64,000 nt of DNA from Aspidapion aeneum (lineage: Eukaryota > Arthropoda > Insecta > Coleoptera > Brentidae): positions 9,456,931-9,520,930 of the forward strand of contig OY755047.1 in the NCBI GenBank assembly GCA_963576565.1, in the 5' to 3' direction. Below the pieces are notes generated by a model. The model saw only the letters and a list, made by a program, of their open reading frames with translations. It was not told the DNA's origin and ran no database searches. Of this stretch, positions 45,201 through 54,374 are shown piece after piece. The first letter of the stretch is position 1, and the number at the start of each line of letters is the position of its first letter. The translations under genes were made by a program, and so were the position numbers.

Positions 45201-48200
45201 AAAATAATTTTTTCCTTACTAGTGGCGTAATACCCAGAAAAAGTTGTGTTTGTAAAATGAATCCGCCACAAACATATAGATTTTATATGTCTTTAACTTC
45301 TCAACTTTTGAGATACAGGGTATTAAACATTTTCAAAAAATATCATTCTTTATTAATATCTGTGATACTGCTAAAGATATTTTTGTAAAATTTGGTGCAC
45401 ACTTTCTCTTATTCAACAGGCAAGATTTTCAAAAATTTGTTTTTTATTAGGTTTCTACGTTAGGAAAGGAGGCAGATCGTCTTAGGGCCATTCACAGTGA
45501 CCATGCTGAACAGATTCAAGCTAAACGGTCCGAAATCGAAGACTACTGGCAAAGTTTGACAGCCAAAGCTAAAGAGAGACGCGAAAGGTAAACTGTCTAA
45601 ATATCTCTCTAATTTTCATATATTTATCTCAGAGAACCTGCACCAAACCACTGCGTTTATCCTTGAAAAAGAAAAATGGATAACTTGTCAGTACTTTATT
45701 AGAAAAAATAAACGGGATTTAAATATAAATGGTATTTTTGCCATGTATAAGTTTTTTTTTATATTTTTAATTAAATATTGTTTTCGGTTCAAGCGACTGG
45801 TTTTTAGGCATTAATTTTCAGGATCGCTGTATTTTAATAAAAGTTGTATTTGGCTTATCTGGCCTTTGAAACACTAGAATCACAATAATTTATATTTTGT
45901 AACTGAAAACAAATTTAACAAATTATTTTGAATTTTAAAAAACCACACTGTGTATGTTTAACTTGTAACGGTTTGCGCTGGTTTCTTTTCTCTTTGTCGA
46001 AAGCGTTTAAATCACAGTCTTTCTCTTTTTTTGTGGAGTGCTTTACGATCACCCACTAAACACAAAAACATTTTACTAATGTCAAAATAATGTATAATTT
46101 AAAAACATAACGTTAGGTTGGATGTTCGTTCTAACGTCATATTCATAGTGAAAAAGAAGCTTAATAACCCGTTTTCTGACGTTACAAAAATAATCTTATG
46201 TTTTTATAACGTTTTTTTTAAGTGTTTTTCGAACGTTAAAAAAATATTGATTTTTAACAGTGAAAAAGAAATGTTTTTCTAACATTGAAAAATAAATGTT
46301 TTTTTAACAATGAAAAAAGATATTTTTTTCAAATATCTCTTAAGATAAGGTAACATAAATAACGTAAATAAAATTCTTCTATTTTCGAAACGCAGGGCAG
46401 CAACAGTCCGTTGAGGTTTTCGTGAACTCGACACCCAGTAAAGGAAATTCGGATCCGTAGCTTCTGAAAATAAAATTTAAAATTCTATGTAAACAATAAT
46501 TTTGTAGTAAGTGCCTCGCTACGAGGCCAAACAATTCATGCTCAAGTGAATACAAGGCAAACAATTTCAAGGCGCGTATTCACTTTAGCATGAATGTAAA
46601 CGAAGCATTCGTTTGGTCCTGCTGCGAGGCTTGCGAATTCTGCCTCAAATGAATACGCGGCTTAAGGTCCGGCGGCTAATCATTCGCGGTGAATTGTCGC
46701 ATTGCCTGTCTGATTAACTGTCACGTAGGTATACGATATTCCATACAAAACAATTTTTTTACTTTTGTTTCCTTTTCTTACCTAATTTTGTGATGCTTCA
46801 TTTAAATCACTGCATACATATTGGTTATTCTTTAACTATACCATCTTTTCCACACAACTGGTGTATATTCTTATCCAAATATGTATTCACTATCATTATT
46901 AATAATTGTGCTTTTAATTTGCCATGTTTGTTTCTATTCACTATCATTCTTTTAATTTGCCATGTTTGTTTCTAAAAAAGGTAAATATTGTAACCAAAAT
47001 TGCACAAAGCGTATCTGCTATCGACTCGTATGAACTCGCAGCGAAATGCAACTAAAAATGGCGATGGCCCATTCTGGTAGTGGAACTATGCGGCAGCGCC
47101 CTCTCTAGTATTATTCTTTTTAATGTTTAAAAAACAAAACATTTATTAGCTTCACATATTTTAAATTCAACGTTAGAAATGAGATCTAGGAAAAACATTA
47201 TAAAAATAACCATATATTGATGGTATTATTTTTAATGTTAGTGAAATTATGATTTTTTTAATGCTGGTTTCTTAACATTATTAAGAAATATATTTTTGGT
47301 AATGCTTTTACATAAAATTTTCGTTAGGATTTTCTACATGTTTTTTTAATGTCAAAAGTTGACTTAATTTTAACACAAATTTGTGTTAGAAAAAAAACAT
47401 TTTTTTTTCAACATTTATTTAACGTTTTCTACGATTTTGTGCTTAGTGGGTAGAGTTTAGGCGAATCAACGGCAAGCTATGAATACCTACAGAGCAGGGT
47501 CGTTTTCACTGAGACAAGAAAATCGTTACAAAGCGTTCTTTAATTGGTATTCGTAGGCTTCACTTCGCTTGATTTAAGGTTTTTTTTTTAACTGGGGAAA
47601 TGTTAAATTTTGTTAACCTTTTTATTATTGCTCTTTCCAGTGATTGAAATATTGTTTCCATCTTTTCCTGGTTTTTTTAACATCAACATTTTTAATTTTA
47701 TTCAATTAACGTTTTCCTAAATAAATATATTTGCGATAAACATACAAAAGGTCCCTAAAACCTAAATGTTTAAACAATCTTATCTTTTTGACAAATAATA
47801 TTAGTGCAACGTTTTGATTGTTCTTCTACAATCGTTCTAAAGCTCTTTTAATATTTGATTTTTGAATTATTCTCTTTATTCTATTATCAACTCTGTTTTA
47901 GCTCACACATATACTATACTATAGTAGTGTGAGCTATGGTGATCCTAATTTTTTCGAGAACGAAAATGTTGCTCCGATTTCAAAAATTTTTATATATCTT
48001 TGCGTTTCAGATGATTTTGAAACTTTCTTGTTGCGCCGTCTGTCTGTCTGTCTGTATGTCTGTATGTCTGTCTGTATGTCTGTCTGTAACGACCAACGCG
48101 CATAACTCAAAAACCGCTTGGCCGATTTTAATGAAATTTGGTACCTAGGCTGGGTCTTGGGTCGAGATGGTCCCATTTAAAAATGAACAAAATCCACCGA

Positions 48201-51200
48201 ACACAAACCAAATAAAAGGGTGGGGGTAGATTTCAAAAATGAGAGTTTATGTGAAAATATGGCGTGTGTGATATCAAACGAAAGGTAATTGAGTCTGGAG
48301 TTAAACAAAATACATTTTAATTTATTTAAAAAAAAGGGTGGGGGTATATTTCAAAAATTAGAGTTTAAGTGAAAATATGGCGTGTGTGATATCAAACGAA
48401 AGGTAATTGAGTCCGGAGTTTAACAAAATACATTTTAGTTTTTGTTTTTTTTAAGGGTAGGGGTAGATTTCAAAAATTTGAGTTCAAGTCAAAACATGGC
48501 TTGTATAGTATCAAACAAAAGGTAATTTAGTCTGGAGTTGAATAAAATATATTTCAGTTTTTAGTTATATTAGCTCACACGTACACTATAACTATAGTAC
48601 CTAGTGTGAGCTTAGGGGCCCATATATTGGCAGAGTATTTTTTAAGAGTTTGAGAACGATTGTAGTAGAACAATCGAAACGTTGCACTATTGTTGTTTGT
48701 CAAAAAGAGAAGTTTTTCAAAATTTGTTAGGCAAATATTAGTAGGCCCTTTTAGCCATTACAAAAATTAATAACTTAAGAATAATTTTTTTTTATAGGTT
48801 GGAAGAATCTTATTCCCTCCACCGATTTTTGGCTGACTTCAGAGACTTGGTGAGCTGGATTAACGACATGAAAGCTATTATTTCAGCTGACGAGTTAGCT
48901 AAGGACGTAGCTGGTGCCGAAGCCTTGTTAGGTAAGCTCCTAACAGCTTCATTTTAGAAAGAAAAGTTCGGACTTCCATTGTCCTTATTTATTGTATAAC
49001 ACGACGTTTCGATTAGTAAGTATCTTTAACCGTTTTCAAGTGTAAACTAAACAATCTAGTCTCTAGGCTACTACTTATACTACTTGGTGTGCAGTCAGGT
49101 GTGACGGCTTGCCCCCTTTTTTAATCCTAAGACGCCTGTTTTCTTTAAGGAGTGGTTTCCATATGTTTGGTATGTCCGTGCTTGGTTACAGCTTCAATAA
49201 ACTTTCGTTTTCGCCAATGCGACTCCTTATGCAAAACTTTAGCTTCTGATCACTGAATCCTGTGATCATTTGACCATGCATGTTTTGCTAAACCAGATTT
49301 TTTCAAATCCCCTAATTGGGTACTTTTTAGATGTTCATTTACTCTTACCTGAAGAGGGCGTTTCGTTTCACCTACATATGATTTACCACACTCACACGGG
49401 ATTTGATAAATCATTTGAGAGATTTTCTGGTTTTGTTTTAGTTACAAAACTCCTTATCGTATTTCCCGATGAAAATACTGTGTTTATATTATAGTGCTTG
49501 GCTATTCGTTTTATGTTTCCTGAAATCCCTTGAACATATGGAACACCCAACGGATTATTACTTTAAGAATTTGCTTCATTTCGTTTGTTTTTAATTTTAG
49601 AGATCGTTGAGTTTATTAATTTCTCGGAATAGCCATTCTGTTGTAAGTCCTTTTTAATGTTGTTAATTTATGTGGGTAATTCTTCATTATTACTACAAAT
49701 ATTTACGACTCTTAAATACAAATTTCTTAGAACTCCTTGTTTTGTAGCAACAGAATGATTAGACTTAGATTTAGGTACTGTCCCGTATGTGTAGGTTTCC
49801 TATATACAGTGATTTGAATGTTTCTGTCTAATCGTTTGACAAGAACATCCAAAAAGTTCATCATATATTCATTTTTTTTCTGAAATCTCGAATCCGACTC
49901 GAAGGACCAAAAATTTTAGAACAACATTTTATCGACAGGATCAACTTTCTGTAGAGAAGTTTTAACCAAAATTGAAATATCTGTTCTATCATTTGTTTTT
50001 AGAGCGTCATCAAGAACACCATGGAGAAATAGACGCCCGAGAAGATAGCTTCGCAGCTACTACCGCAGCCGGAAGAACCCTACTGGAAACAGGCCACTAT
50101 GCCAGCGACGAAGTCAAGGAGAAGCTGTCTATGTTGGACTCTGACAAAAGGTCGCTTTTGGCCCTGTGGGACGAAAGGAGGATTTTGTATGAGCAGTGTA
50201 TGGACTTGCAATTATTTTACAGGTAATATCTCTATCTGTCTATTTTTATGCTTCTTTGATACATCTTTGGACATAGGTTTCCCCCAATATCGTTTACTCT
50301 TCTCTGTCTGTCGCTGTGTTTATCCATCTAGTTCCCGCATGTTTCTTTAAATCGGCCATTCATCTCATTTGAGATCGTACCCTACTTCTTTTATTTTCCC
50401 AAGGTGTCCAGTTTACAATACGTCTTTCTGTCTGATATTATGACCAGTAAATTTCCATTTTAATTTTGCTACCTCTTCTCTGACATACCTTACTTTTGTT
50501 TTATTTCTTATCCATTCATTCCTTTTTCTATCTGTGCTTTACATGTAACATTTTTCTTTCCATTGATCTTTGGGCTTTTGTTACCTTATTCATGTTTGAT
50601 TTTGTAAGTGTCACACTTTCATTTTGAGATACTGAGGATATTTTTTATTTTAGCTCACACATATACTATACTATAGTAGTGTGAGCTATGGTGATCCTAA
50701 TTTTTTCGAGAAAAAAAAAGTTGCTCCGATTTCAAAAATTTTTATATATCTTTGCGTTTCAGATGATTTTGAAACTTTTTTGTTGCGCCGTCTGTCTGTC
50801 TGTCTGTCTGTCTGTATGTCTGTCTGTCTGTCTGTCTGTAACGACCAACGCGCATAACTCAAAAACCGCTTGGCCGATTTTAATGAAATTTGGTACCTAG
50901 GCTGGGTTTTGGGCCGAGATGGTCCCATTTAAAAATGAACAAAATCCACCGAACACAAACTAAATAAAAGGGTGGGGGTAGATTTCAAAAATTAGAGTTT
51001 AAGTGAAAATATGGCGTGTGTGATATCAAACGAAAGGTAATTGAGTCTGGAGTTAAACAAAATACATTTTAATTTATTTTAAAAAAAGGGTGGGGGTATA
51101 TTTCAAAAATTAGAGTTTAAGTGAAAATATGGCGTGTGTGATGTCAAACGAAAGGTAATTGAGTCCGGAGTTTAACAAAATACATTTTAGTTTTTGGTTT

Positions 51201-52057
51201 TTTTTAAGGGTGGGGGTAGATTTAAAAAATTTGAGTTTAAGTCAAAACATGGCTTGTGTGGTATCAAACAAAAGGTAATTTAGTCTGGAGTTGAATAAAA
51301 TATATTTTAGTTTTTAGTTATATTAGCTCACATGTACACTATAACTATAGTACCTAGTGTGAGCTTAGGGGCCCATATATTGGCAGAGTATTTTTATATG
51401 CAGCCTAATTTACCGAATACTGCCCAAGCCAATCTTACTCGTCTCTTGATTTCAGCTGTTTGGTTTTCTGTTTTTAGTTTAATAATTTTTTCTACTTGTT
51501 CTATTTTTACTTGGGTAATTCTGATTGTGATATCTTCATCTGTGTTTGTTTTTACTTTAGTTTTAGTGTAGTTCATACTCAAGCCTATATTTTTAGCTTC
51601 TGTGTACAGTTCTTCCAGCATTTTTGTCAGTTCTTTCAGCATTTTTGTCAGTTCTTCTTTCTTATCTGTTATTAAGGCGATATCATAGCATGGTTCAAGT
51701 ATTGTTTGCTGTTGATGCCTCTTTCTTCCCAATCTTAGTTTTTAGCTTGGGGGATATTGTCTACTCTCTCTGACACCTTTTCTTATGCGGATTCGCTTGG
51801 TTCCTTCGTGAATTTTGTTGGATTTGTTGCTTCGCAATATAGAACGTATATCTCATGCAATTTTATTAAAAAGTACATAATTTCTTCTTTCGTCCACAGA
51901 GACACAGAACAAGCTGACACCTGGATGGCCAAACAAGAAGCATTTTTGGCCAACGAAGATCTAGGCGACTCTTTGGACTCTGTTGAAGCACTCATCAAGA
52001 AACACGAAGATTTCGAAAAGTCTTTGGCTGCTCAGGAAGAGAAGATCAAGGCTCTAG
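30218..52057 (+). CDS. alpha-Spec: Alpha-spectrin, 5' part (continues beyond the window)
   Basis: Coding exons: 30281-30441 (ATG at 30281, exon begins about 30218), 31112-31278, 33751-33914, 34205-34379, 34760-34872, 36040-36201 (duplicated at 39661-39822), 45451-45587, 48798-48931, 50003-50222 and 51900-52057. Without the duplicate they give 530 codons plus one base, all in phase, about a fifth of a protein near 2400 residues. It is very close to insect alpha-spectrin: [20 protein letters not shown] at the start, then triple-helical repeats with the conserved tryptophans (LEGWI, VMFWI, TVAWI, LVSWI, DTWMA). Role (family knowledge): pairs with beta-spectrin in the submembrane skeleton; the N-terminal partial repeat joins the beta C-terminus to form tetramers. 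Repeat 9 to the EF hands, including the SH3 domain, would lie beyond. Introns are large and full of retroelements. Confidence 0.95.
30281..30441 (+). CDS. alpha-Spec: Alpha-spectrin coding exon 1
   Basis: Starts [20 protein letters not shown] and ends [10 protein letters not shown](R). Donor TTTAG|GTTAGT. The ATG is the first in frame and matches the family start. The exon's acceptor TTTTCAG ends at 30217, leaving about 63 nt of 5' UTR. Confidence 0.93.
30516..30814. mobile_element. Foldback MITE, GGGGCCTACAGAC ends
   Basis: Left GGGGCCTACAGACACGCGAG and right GTTCGCCTGTCTGTAGGCTCC are inverted. Inner pairs GAGATTAGTA/TACTAATCTC recur several times, so multiple hairpins can form. CpG-rich compared with the surrounding intron. 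Confidence 0.72.
31112..31278 (+). CDS. alpha-Spec: Alpha-spectrin coding exon 2
   Basis: [20 protein letters not shown] through [20 protein letters not shown] to VVLDNTG. Acceptor ATTTATAG, donor ACTG|GTAAGG. Confidence 0.93.
31742..33667. mobile_element. Pogo/mariner-like element split by a LINE
   Basis: Left end CAGTAGAACTTCGATAACTC after TA at 31740; right end GGTATCGAAGTTCGACTG before TA at 33668. The LINE at about 32.2-33.45 kb accounts for most of the interior. A further TTATCGAAGTTTGAGTTATC near 33550 suggests a second related copy or internal repeat. Confidence 0.6.
32170..33450 (-). mobile_element. LINE fragment (jockey/CR1-type), minus strand
   Basis: [20 protein letters not shown] (motif A region), [20 protein letters not shown] (motif B) and [14 protein letters not shown] (motif C) are followed by a C-terminal segment [20 protein letters not shown]. 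Broken by an in-frame TAG just before motif A (near 33372) and by a frameshift near 32840. 5'-truncated. Lies in alpha-spectrin intron 2, antisense to the gene. Confidence 0.85.
33751..33914 (+). CDS. alpha-Spec: Alpha-spectrin coding exon 3
   Basis: [40 protein letters not shown] and VQFLRHCDE. Acceptor TTTTTTTAG, donor GAG|GTATGA, phase 0. Confidence 0.93.
34205..34379 (+). CDS. alpha-Spec: Alpha-spectrin coding exon 4
   Basis: [40 protein letters not shown] and [15 protein letters not shown]. Acceptor TTTTACAG, donor GATG|GTGAGA. Confidence 0.94.
34402..34603. mobile_element. Short MITE, CAGTGGCGGA ends
   Basis: CAGTGGCGGACCCCC on the left and GGATCTGTCACTG on the right are inverted over about 13 bp with mismatches. 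The epsilon-tubulin intron 3 in both copies has a similar CAGTGGTGCACCCAGG end. No coding capacity. Confidence 0.5.
34760..34872 (+). CDS. alpha-Spec: Alpha-spectrin coding exon 5
   Basis: [37 protein letters not shown]. Acceptor TTCCAG, donor GAG|GTGAAT. The intron just after it carries a 75-bp scrap of the LINE found at 36.2 kb. Confidence 0.92.
35020..35390. repeat. Diverged relatives of the 169-bp satellite
   Basis: Two degenerate units: AATTCATATTTCACAATTTATACA, AAAAAAACCACATTTATTTC and GATTCGAAAAAACGTCATTT (then AGTGAATTTT) parallel the satellite order. A second round follows (CCAAACTATACATTTTAAG, AAGTCATTTAGTCGATTTTT). Similarity is clearest around the GATTCGAAAAAACGTCATTTAG core. It lies in alpha-spectrin intron 5. 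Confidence 0.75.
36040..36201 (+). CDS. alpha-Spec: Alpha-spectrin coding exon 6, copy a
   Basis: 162 nt, phase 0 at both ends: [53 protein letters not shown]. Acceptor TTATTTTAG, donor AAG|GTAAGG. This copy keeps the Ala of TVAWI that insect alpha-spectrins have. Confidence 0.93.
36205..36800 (-). mobile_element. LINE 3' fragment, minus strand
   Basis: The minus frame reads [37 protein letters not shown], the C-terminal signature of a common insect LINE group, then degenerate RT sequence toward 36.8 kb. It begins only a few bp after exon 6. Repeated at 39826-40420 by the tandem duplication; a related, longer piece is at 50.2-51.75 kb. Confidence 0.75.
36876..39300 (-). mobile_element. Penelope-like element, copy 1 (longest open frame)
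   Basis: The minus-strand frame is open for at least 584 codons (39193-37439, and open upstream to about 39317 with no clear ATG). [52 protein letters not shown] and [12 protein letters not shown], the last being the catalytic YxDD. Then comes the linker and a C-terminal GIY-YIG endonuclease with [20 protein letters not shown]. This RT plus GIY-YIG order defines Penelope-like elements. The N-terminal part is missing. It lies antisense in an alpha-spectrin intron. Confidence 0.93.
39661..39822 (+). CDS. alpha-Spec: Alpha-spectrin coding exon 6, copy b (duplicated exon)
   Basis: Differs from copy a by a codon change that turns TVAWI into TVVWI. Both splice sites are intact and the 162-nt length keeps phase 0. 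Including both copies would add 54 residues, about half a spectrin repeat, in frame; using either one alone would give a normal protein. Mutually exclusive use, skipping or constitutive double inclusion cannot be told apart here. Confidence 0.8.
39826..40420 (-). mobile_element. LINE 3' fragment, duplicated copy
   Basis: Copy of the fragment at 36205-36800, carried along by the tandem duplication. The translated C-terminal tail is identical. Confidence 0.75.
40496..42910 (-). mobile_element. Penelope-like element, copy 2 (disabled)
   Basis: Nearly identical to copy 1 but broken: a Leu codon has become TGA at about 41548, just before [11 protein letters not shown], and a 4-bp deletion near 42163 shifts the frame before [10 protein letters not shown]. 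It extends about 100 bp further on its 5' side than the inverted copy 3. Confidence 0.92.
42921..45250 (+). mobile_element. Penelope-like element, copy 3 (inverted)
   Basis: Same element on the plus strand, head to head with copy 2. Open from before 42921 to a TAA at 44071 (copy 1 has GAA there), then open again to 44685 through the GIY-YIG domain. Homology with copies 1 and 2 stops near ACTAGTGGCGTAATACCCAG at about 45250, which marks the element's 3' end. Confidence 0.92.
45451..45587 (+). CDS. alpha-Spec: Alpha-spectrin coding exon 7
   Basis: [45 protein letters not shown](R). Acceptor TTTATTAG, donor AAAG|GTAAAC. Joins in phase to exon 6 (either copy). Confidence 0.93.
46051..47451. mobile_element. 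About 1.4-kb element with CCCACTAAACACA ends
   Basis: CCCACTAAACACAAAAACAT on the left and CGATTTTGTGCTTAGTGGG on the right are inverted. The interior near both ends repeats AACGTT and AACATT motifs. Its layout resembles the CCCACATAGCACA element in epsilon-tubulin intron 2. The middle (46.4-47.1 kb) is unrelated, GC-richer sequence and may be a nested insertion. Confidence 0.6.
47787..48715. repeat. Inverted Penelope-end repeats around an insertion
   Basis: GCAACGTTTTGATTGTTCTT near 47811 and its complement AAGTAGAACAATCGAAACGTTGC-like sequence near 48670 (GAACAATCGAAACGTTGCAC) face each other. They look like terminal pieces of a Penelope-like family different from the 37-45 kb one. Element B sits between them. 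Confidence 0.6.
47896..48642. mobile_element. Hairpin-ended (TGTC)n repeat element, copy B
   Basis: Same architecture as copy A: TTTTAGCTCACAC start, both terminal hairpins, TGTC/TATG microsatellite, three diverged 110-120 bp units, and GGCAGAGTATTTTT end. Confidence 0.85.
48798..48931 (+). CDS. alpha-Spec: Alpha-spectrin coding exon 8
   Basis: (R)[44 protein letters not shown](E). Acceptor TTTATAG, donor TTAG|GTAAGC. Confidence 0.94.
49010..49985 (-). mobile_element. Degenerate second Penelope-like family
   Basis: Broken minus-strand frames show [24 protein letters not shown] GIY-YIG residues near 49330-49400 and, upstream in the element, [20 protein letters not shown] then PTH near 49790-49850. 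It is clearly different from the 37-45 kb family. A further 3'-end scrap of the same family lies at 54375-54480. Confidence 0.75.
50003..50222 (+). CDS. alpha-Spec: Alpha-spectrin coding exon 9
   Basis: (E)[55 protein letters not shown](R). Acceptor TTTTTAG, donor ACAG|GTAATA. Confidence 0.94.
50240..51750 (-). mobile_element. LINE fragment, minus strand, split by element C
   Basis: The right part reads [40 protein letters not shown] and [14 protein letters not shown], that is, RT motif C onward. The left part (50240-50620) matches the C-terminal tail of the LINE at 36.2 kb. A duplicated [14 protein letters not shown] stretch is present. The hairpin-ended repeat C separates the two parts. 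Confidence 0.78.
50648..51395. mobile_element. Hairpin-ended (TGTC)n repeat element, copy C
   Basis: Closest to copy B, with a longer uninterrupted TGTC run and both terminal hairpins intact. Inserted into a LINE. Confidence 0.85.
51900..52057 (+). CDS. alpha-Spec: Alpha-spectrin coding exon 10 (last in window)
   Basis: (R)[50 protein letters not shown]. Acceptor TCCACAG, donor CTAG|GTAAAT, phase 1. The next residues in the family are DEF; no exon starting that way was found up to 64000, so the next exon is probably beyond. Confidence 0.94.
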
Positions 52058-53139
52058 GTAAATTATTCTTCTTTTTTTCTTAAGGTGTTCTACAGGGTGT
52101 CCCAGAATGAATGGTATAGAGAAAAAAATGTACATTCCTTGGGTAAAAAAATATTTGAAATGAATCTTAAAGAAAAGCGTCCTTACTCCACACGTTTTTC
52201 CTTAAGATTTATTTCAAATTGAAATTAATATTTGGTCAAAAATATTACGTATATGATCAGAATAGGCTTGATCAGATGTTAATTTACATTTTTTCTGTTT
52301 TATTTTTAATAGCTGTTGTTAACTGTGTTACAGAGTGTTCACGATAGGTATGTTTTAATCTTAGAGTAATAATAATATAAAGAGAAGAAGTAAACCGCGG
52401 CCCCGTGTAAATTTTCCCTATTAGTGGCGGTCATTCCTGAAAACTTAAATTTGCAGAATCCCCGGCGATGGCAACATAGCTGTGTCACTGGAATCATCTC
52501 GAAAAAACCACACTGGGCTGAATTTTCACAGTATTTTCAGAAACATAGCACTTCTTGTTTATTTTTACGTCCAACTAAGTTCTTTTTTACAAAAATAAAA
52601 CTCAGCACACAGAAAAAAGCACCAAAAATTCAATATACCGAGTCCGACGGCCAAGACAACACTGCATTTAACACAAACACATGTTACTGTCAGTGTCGAC
52701 CTTAGAGCTTAGGAATATCTGGGCTAACCGTTCACGACTTGAGGACCCACCTAATTAAACTTGTTGCCATTATATAAGTGAAAAAATAATCTTTTGTTTA
52801 AAACTCGTAGACAATGATTGAGTAGAAACAAAACTTTGGACTTCCATTGTCTTTATCTGAGGGCACGGCAGTGCCTCGCAAAGTTCGCGCTGCCGTACCA
52901 TCTTTTCTTGAAACATTTCAGCCCATATCTGACCTATCTAAAGCTCTACTTCGGAAAGAGCTACGAATCTCATACTTTGCACAGTCGTAGAACTTCATAG
53001 AGTTAACAACCCCTCCAAGTTTCATGGACTTCTATAGAGTAGTAAAGTAGTTACGAAATTTCAAAAAACGTCGAAATTGCCACTCACTCACTGACTCACT
53101 CACTCATGTATAGATCACCAAAATTCTACTGTACTTCCA
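52058..53139. other. Intron sequence with repeat scraps
   Basis: Contains a CTACAGGGTGTCCCAGAAT scrap (end of the CAGGGTGTCCC family) near 52090 and a short (CACT)n run near 53085-53105. The stretch before the 141-bp tandem repeat belongs to the same repeat family. No exon seen. Confidence 0.5.
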
Positions 53140-53940
53140 GACCTACTATAAAGCTGAAATTTGGCGGACTGATAGAAATTATGACCAAACCCCTGGAAAA
53201 AATCAAAAAGCCCCAAAATTCTAATTTACTCCCCTCCCCTATATATGTAAAATTATTTAAAAGTAACATTACCCACTTTTAGCAATGCTAGAGAGCTGAG
53301 CTTTGGCAGCCTGATAGAAACTATAATAAAACTATAGGAAAAAATTATAACACCCCAAATTTCTATTTTACTTCCCTCCCATATAAATGTAAAGTTATGT
53401 AAAAGTAACACTGCCCACTTCTAGAAACGCTAGAGAGCTGAGCTTTTTAAGACTGAAAGACACTATGATAAAACTATAGGAAAAAATTATTTTAAAACAC
53501 CAATATTTTAATTTACTTCCCTCTCCTATAAATGTAAATTTATATAAAAGCAACATTGCCCACTTCCAGAAACGCTAAAGAGCTGAGCTTTGGAAGGCTG
53601 ATAGAAACTATGATAAAACCATGGGAAAAAATTTAAAAACCCCAAAAATTTTCATTTACTCTCCTCCCCTATAAATGTCAAGTTATGTAAAACTAACATT
53701 AACCACTTCCAAAACCGCTAGAGAGCTGAGCATTGGAAGACTGATAGGAACTATGATAAAACTATAGGAAAAAATTTAAAAACACGAAAATTTTAATTTA
53801 CTTCTTTCCCCTATACATGTAAAGTTATGCAAAAGTAACATTGTCCACTTTCAGAAACGCTAGAGAGCTGAGCTTTGGAAGGCTGATAAAACCATGGGAA
53901 AAAATTAAAAGACCTCAAAATTTTAAGTAAGGCATTGCAA
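53140..53940. repeat. About 141-bp tandem repeat, 5 to 6 units
   Basis: AGAGAGCTGAGCTTTGG and variants recur at about 53291, 53432, 53580, 53721 and 53864 (spacing 141-148 bp), each followed by AACTATGATAAAACYATRGG-like sequence and a pyrimidine-rich CCTCCCCTATA. Units are diverged from each other, so it is older than the 169-bp satellite. Confidence 0.85.
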
Positions 53941-54018
53941 AAGTTTTGAACAATATTCCGCATATTTTACTATTTTAAAAATTAAATATTATCCAATTCC
54001 TTTAAAAAAGAAGTGGAA

Positions 54019-54370
54019 TCATAACAAAAACATTTTATGTAAAAATAACCAAGTACGCGGCATTCCGTAAAAAGAATTGAGATAAGTCAAGTTCTCCAAT
54101 ACAAATTTCAAAATGAAATAAGAAACTAGTTTGGAAATGTTTTTCTAAACTTGGCTATTACGGCTGTAAATGACTCAGGCACAGTGCTTAATTGAACATA
54201 AAGAAGATTGGCTGTAATAGCAAAGTTTAGAAAAACATTTCCAACTAGTAAAAATCTTTCATTATGAAATTTGTATTGGAGAACTTGGCCTTACTTTTAT
54301 CTCAATTTTTTTTACGGAGTGCCATTTTCGCGTACTTGGCTCTTTTTTACATGAAATGTTCTTGTGTTGG
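54019..54370. mobile_element. Foldback MITE with about 150-bp arms
   Basis: The left arm, AAGTACGCGGCATTCCGTAA through GGAAATGTTTTTCTAAAC, and the right arm, TTTAGAAAAACATTTCC through CGCGTACTT, are inverted around a 40-bp centre near 54190. Pairing continues outward to the ACATTTTATGTAAAAA region. Confidence 0.82.
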
Positions 54371-54374
54371 TTTA

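Noticed and set aside
47934..48176. Cys/Ser-rich or Gln/Thr-rich frames over the TGTC tract (also at 50.7 kb)
   Set aside because: The composition comes from the tetranucleotide repeat inside copies B and C of the hairpin-ended element.
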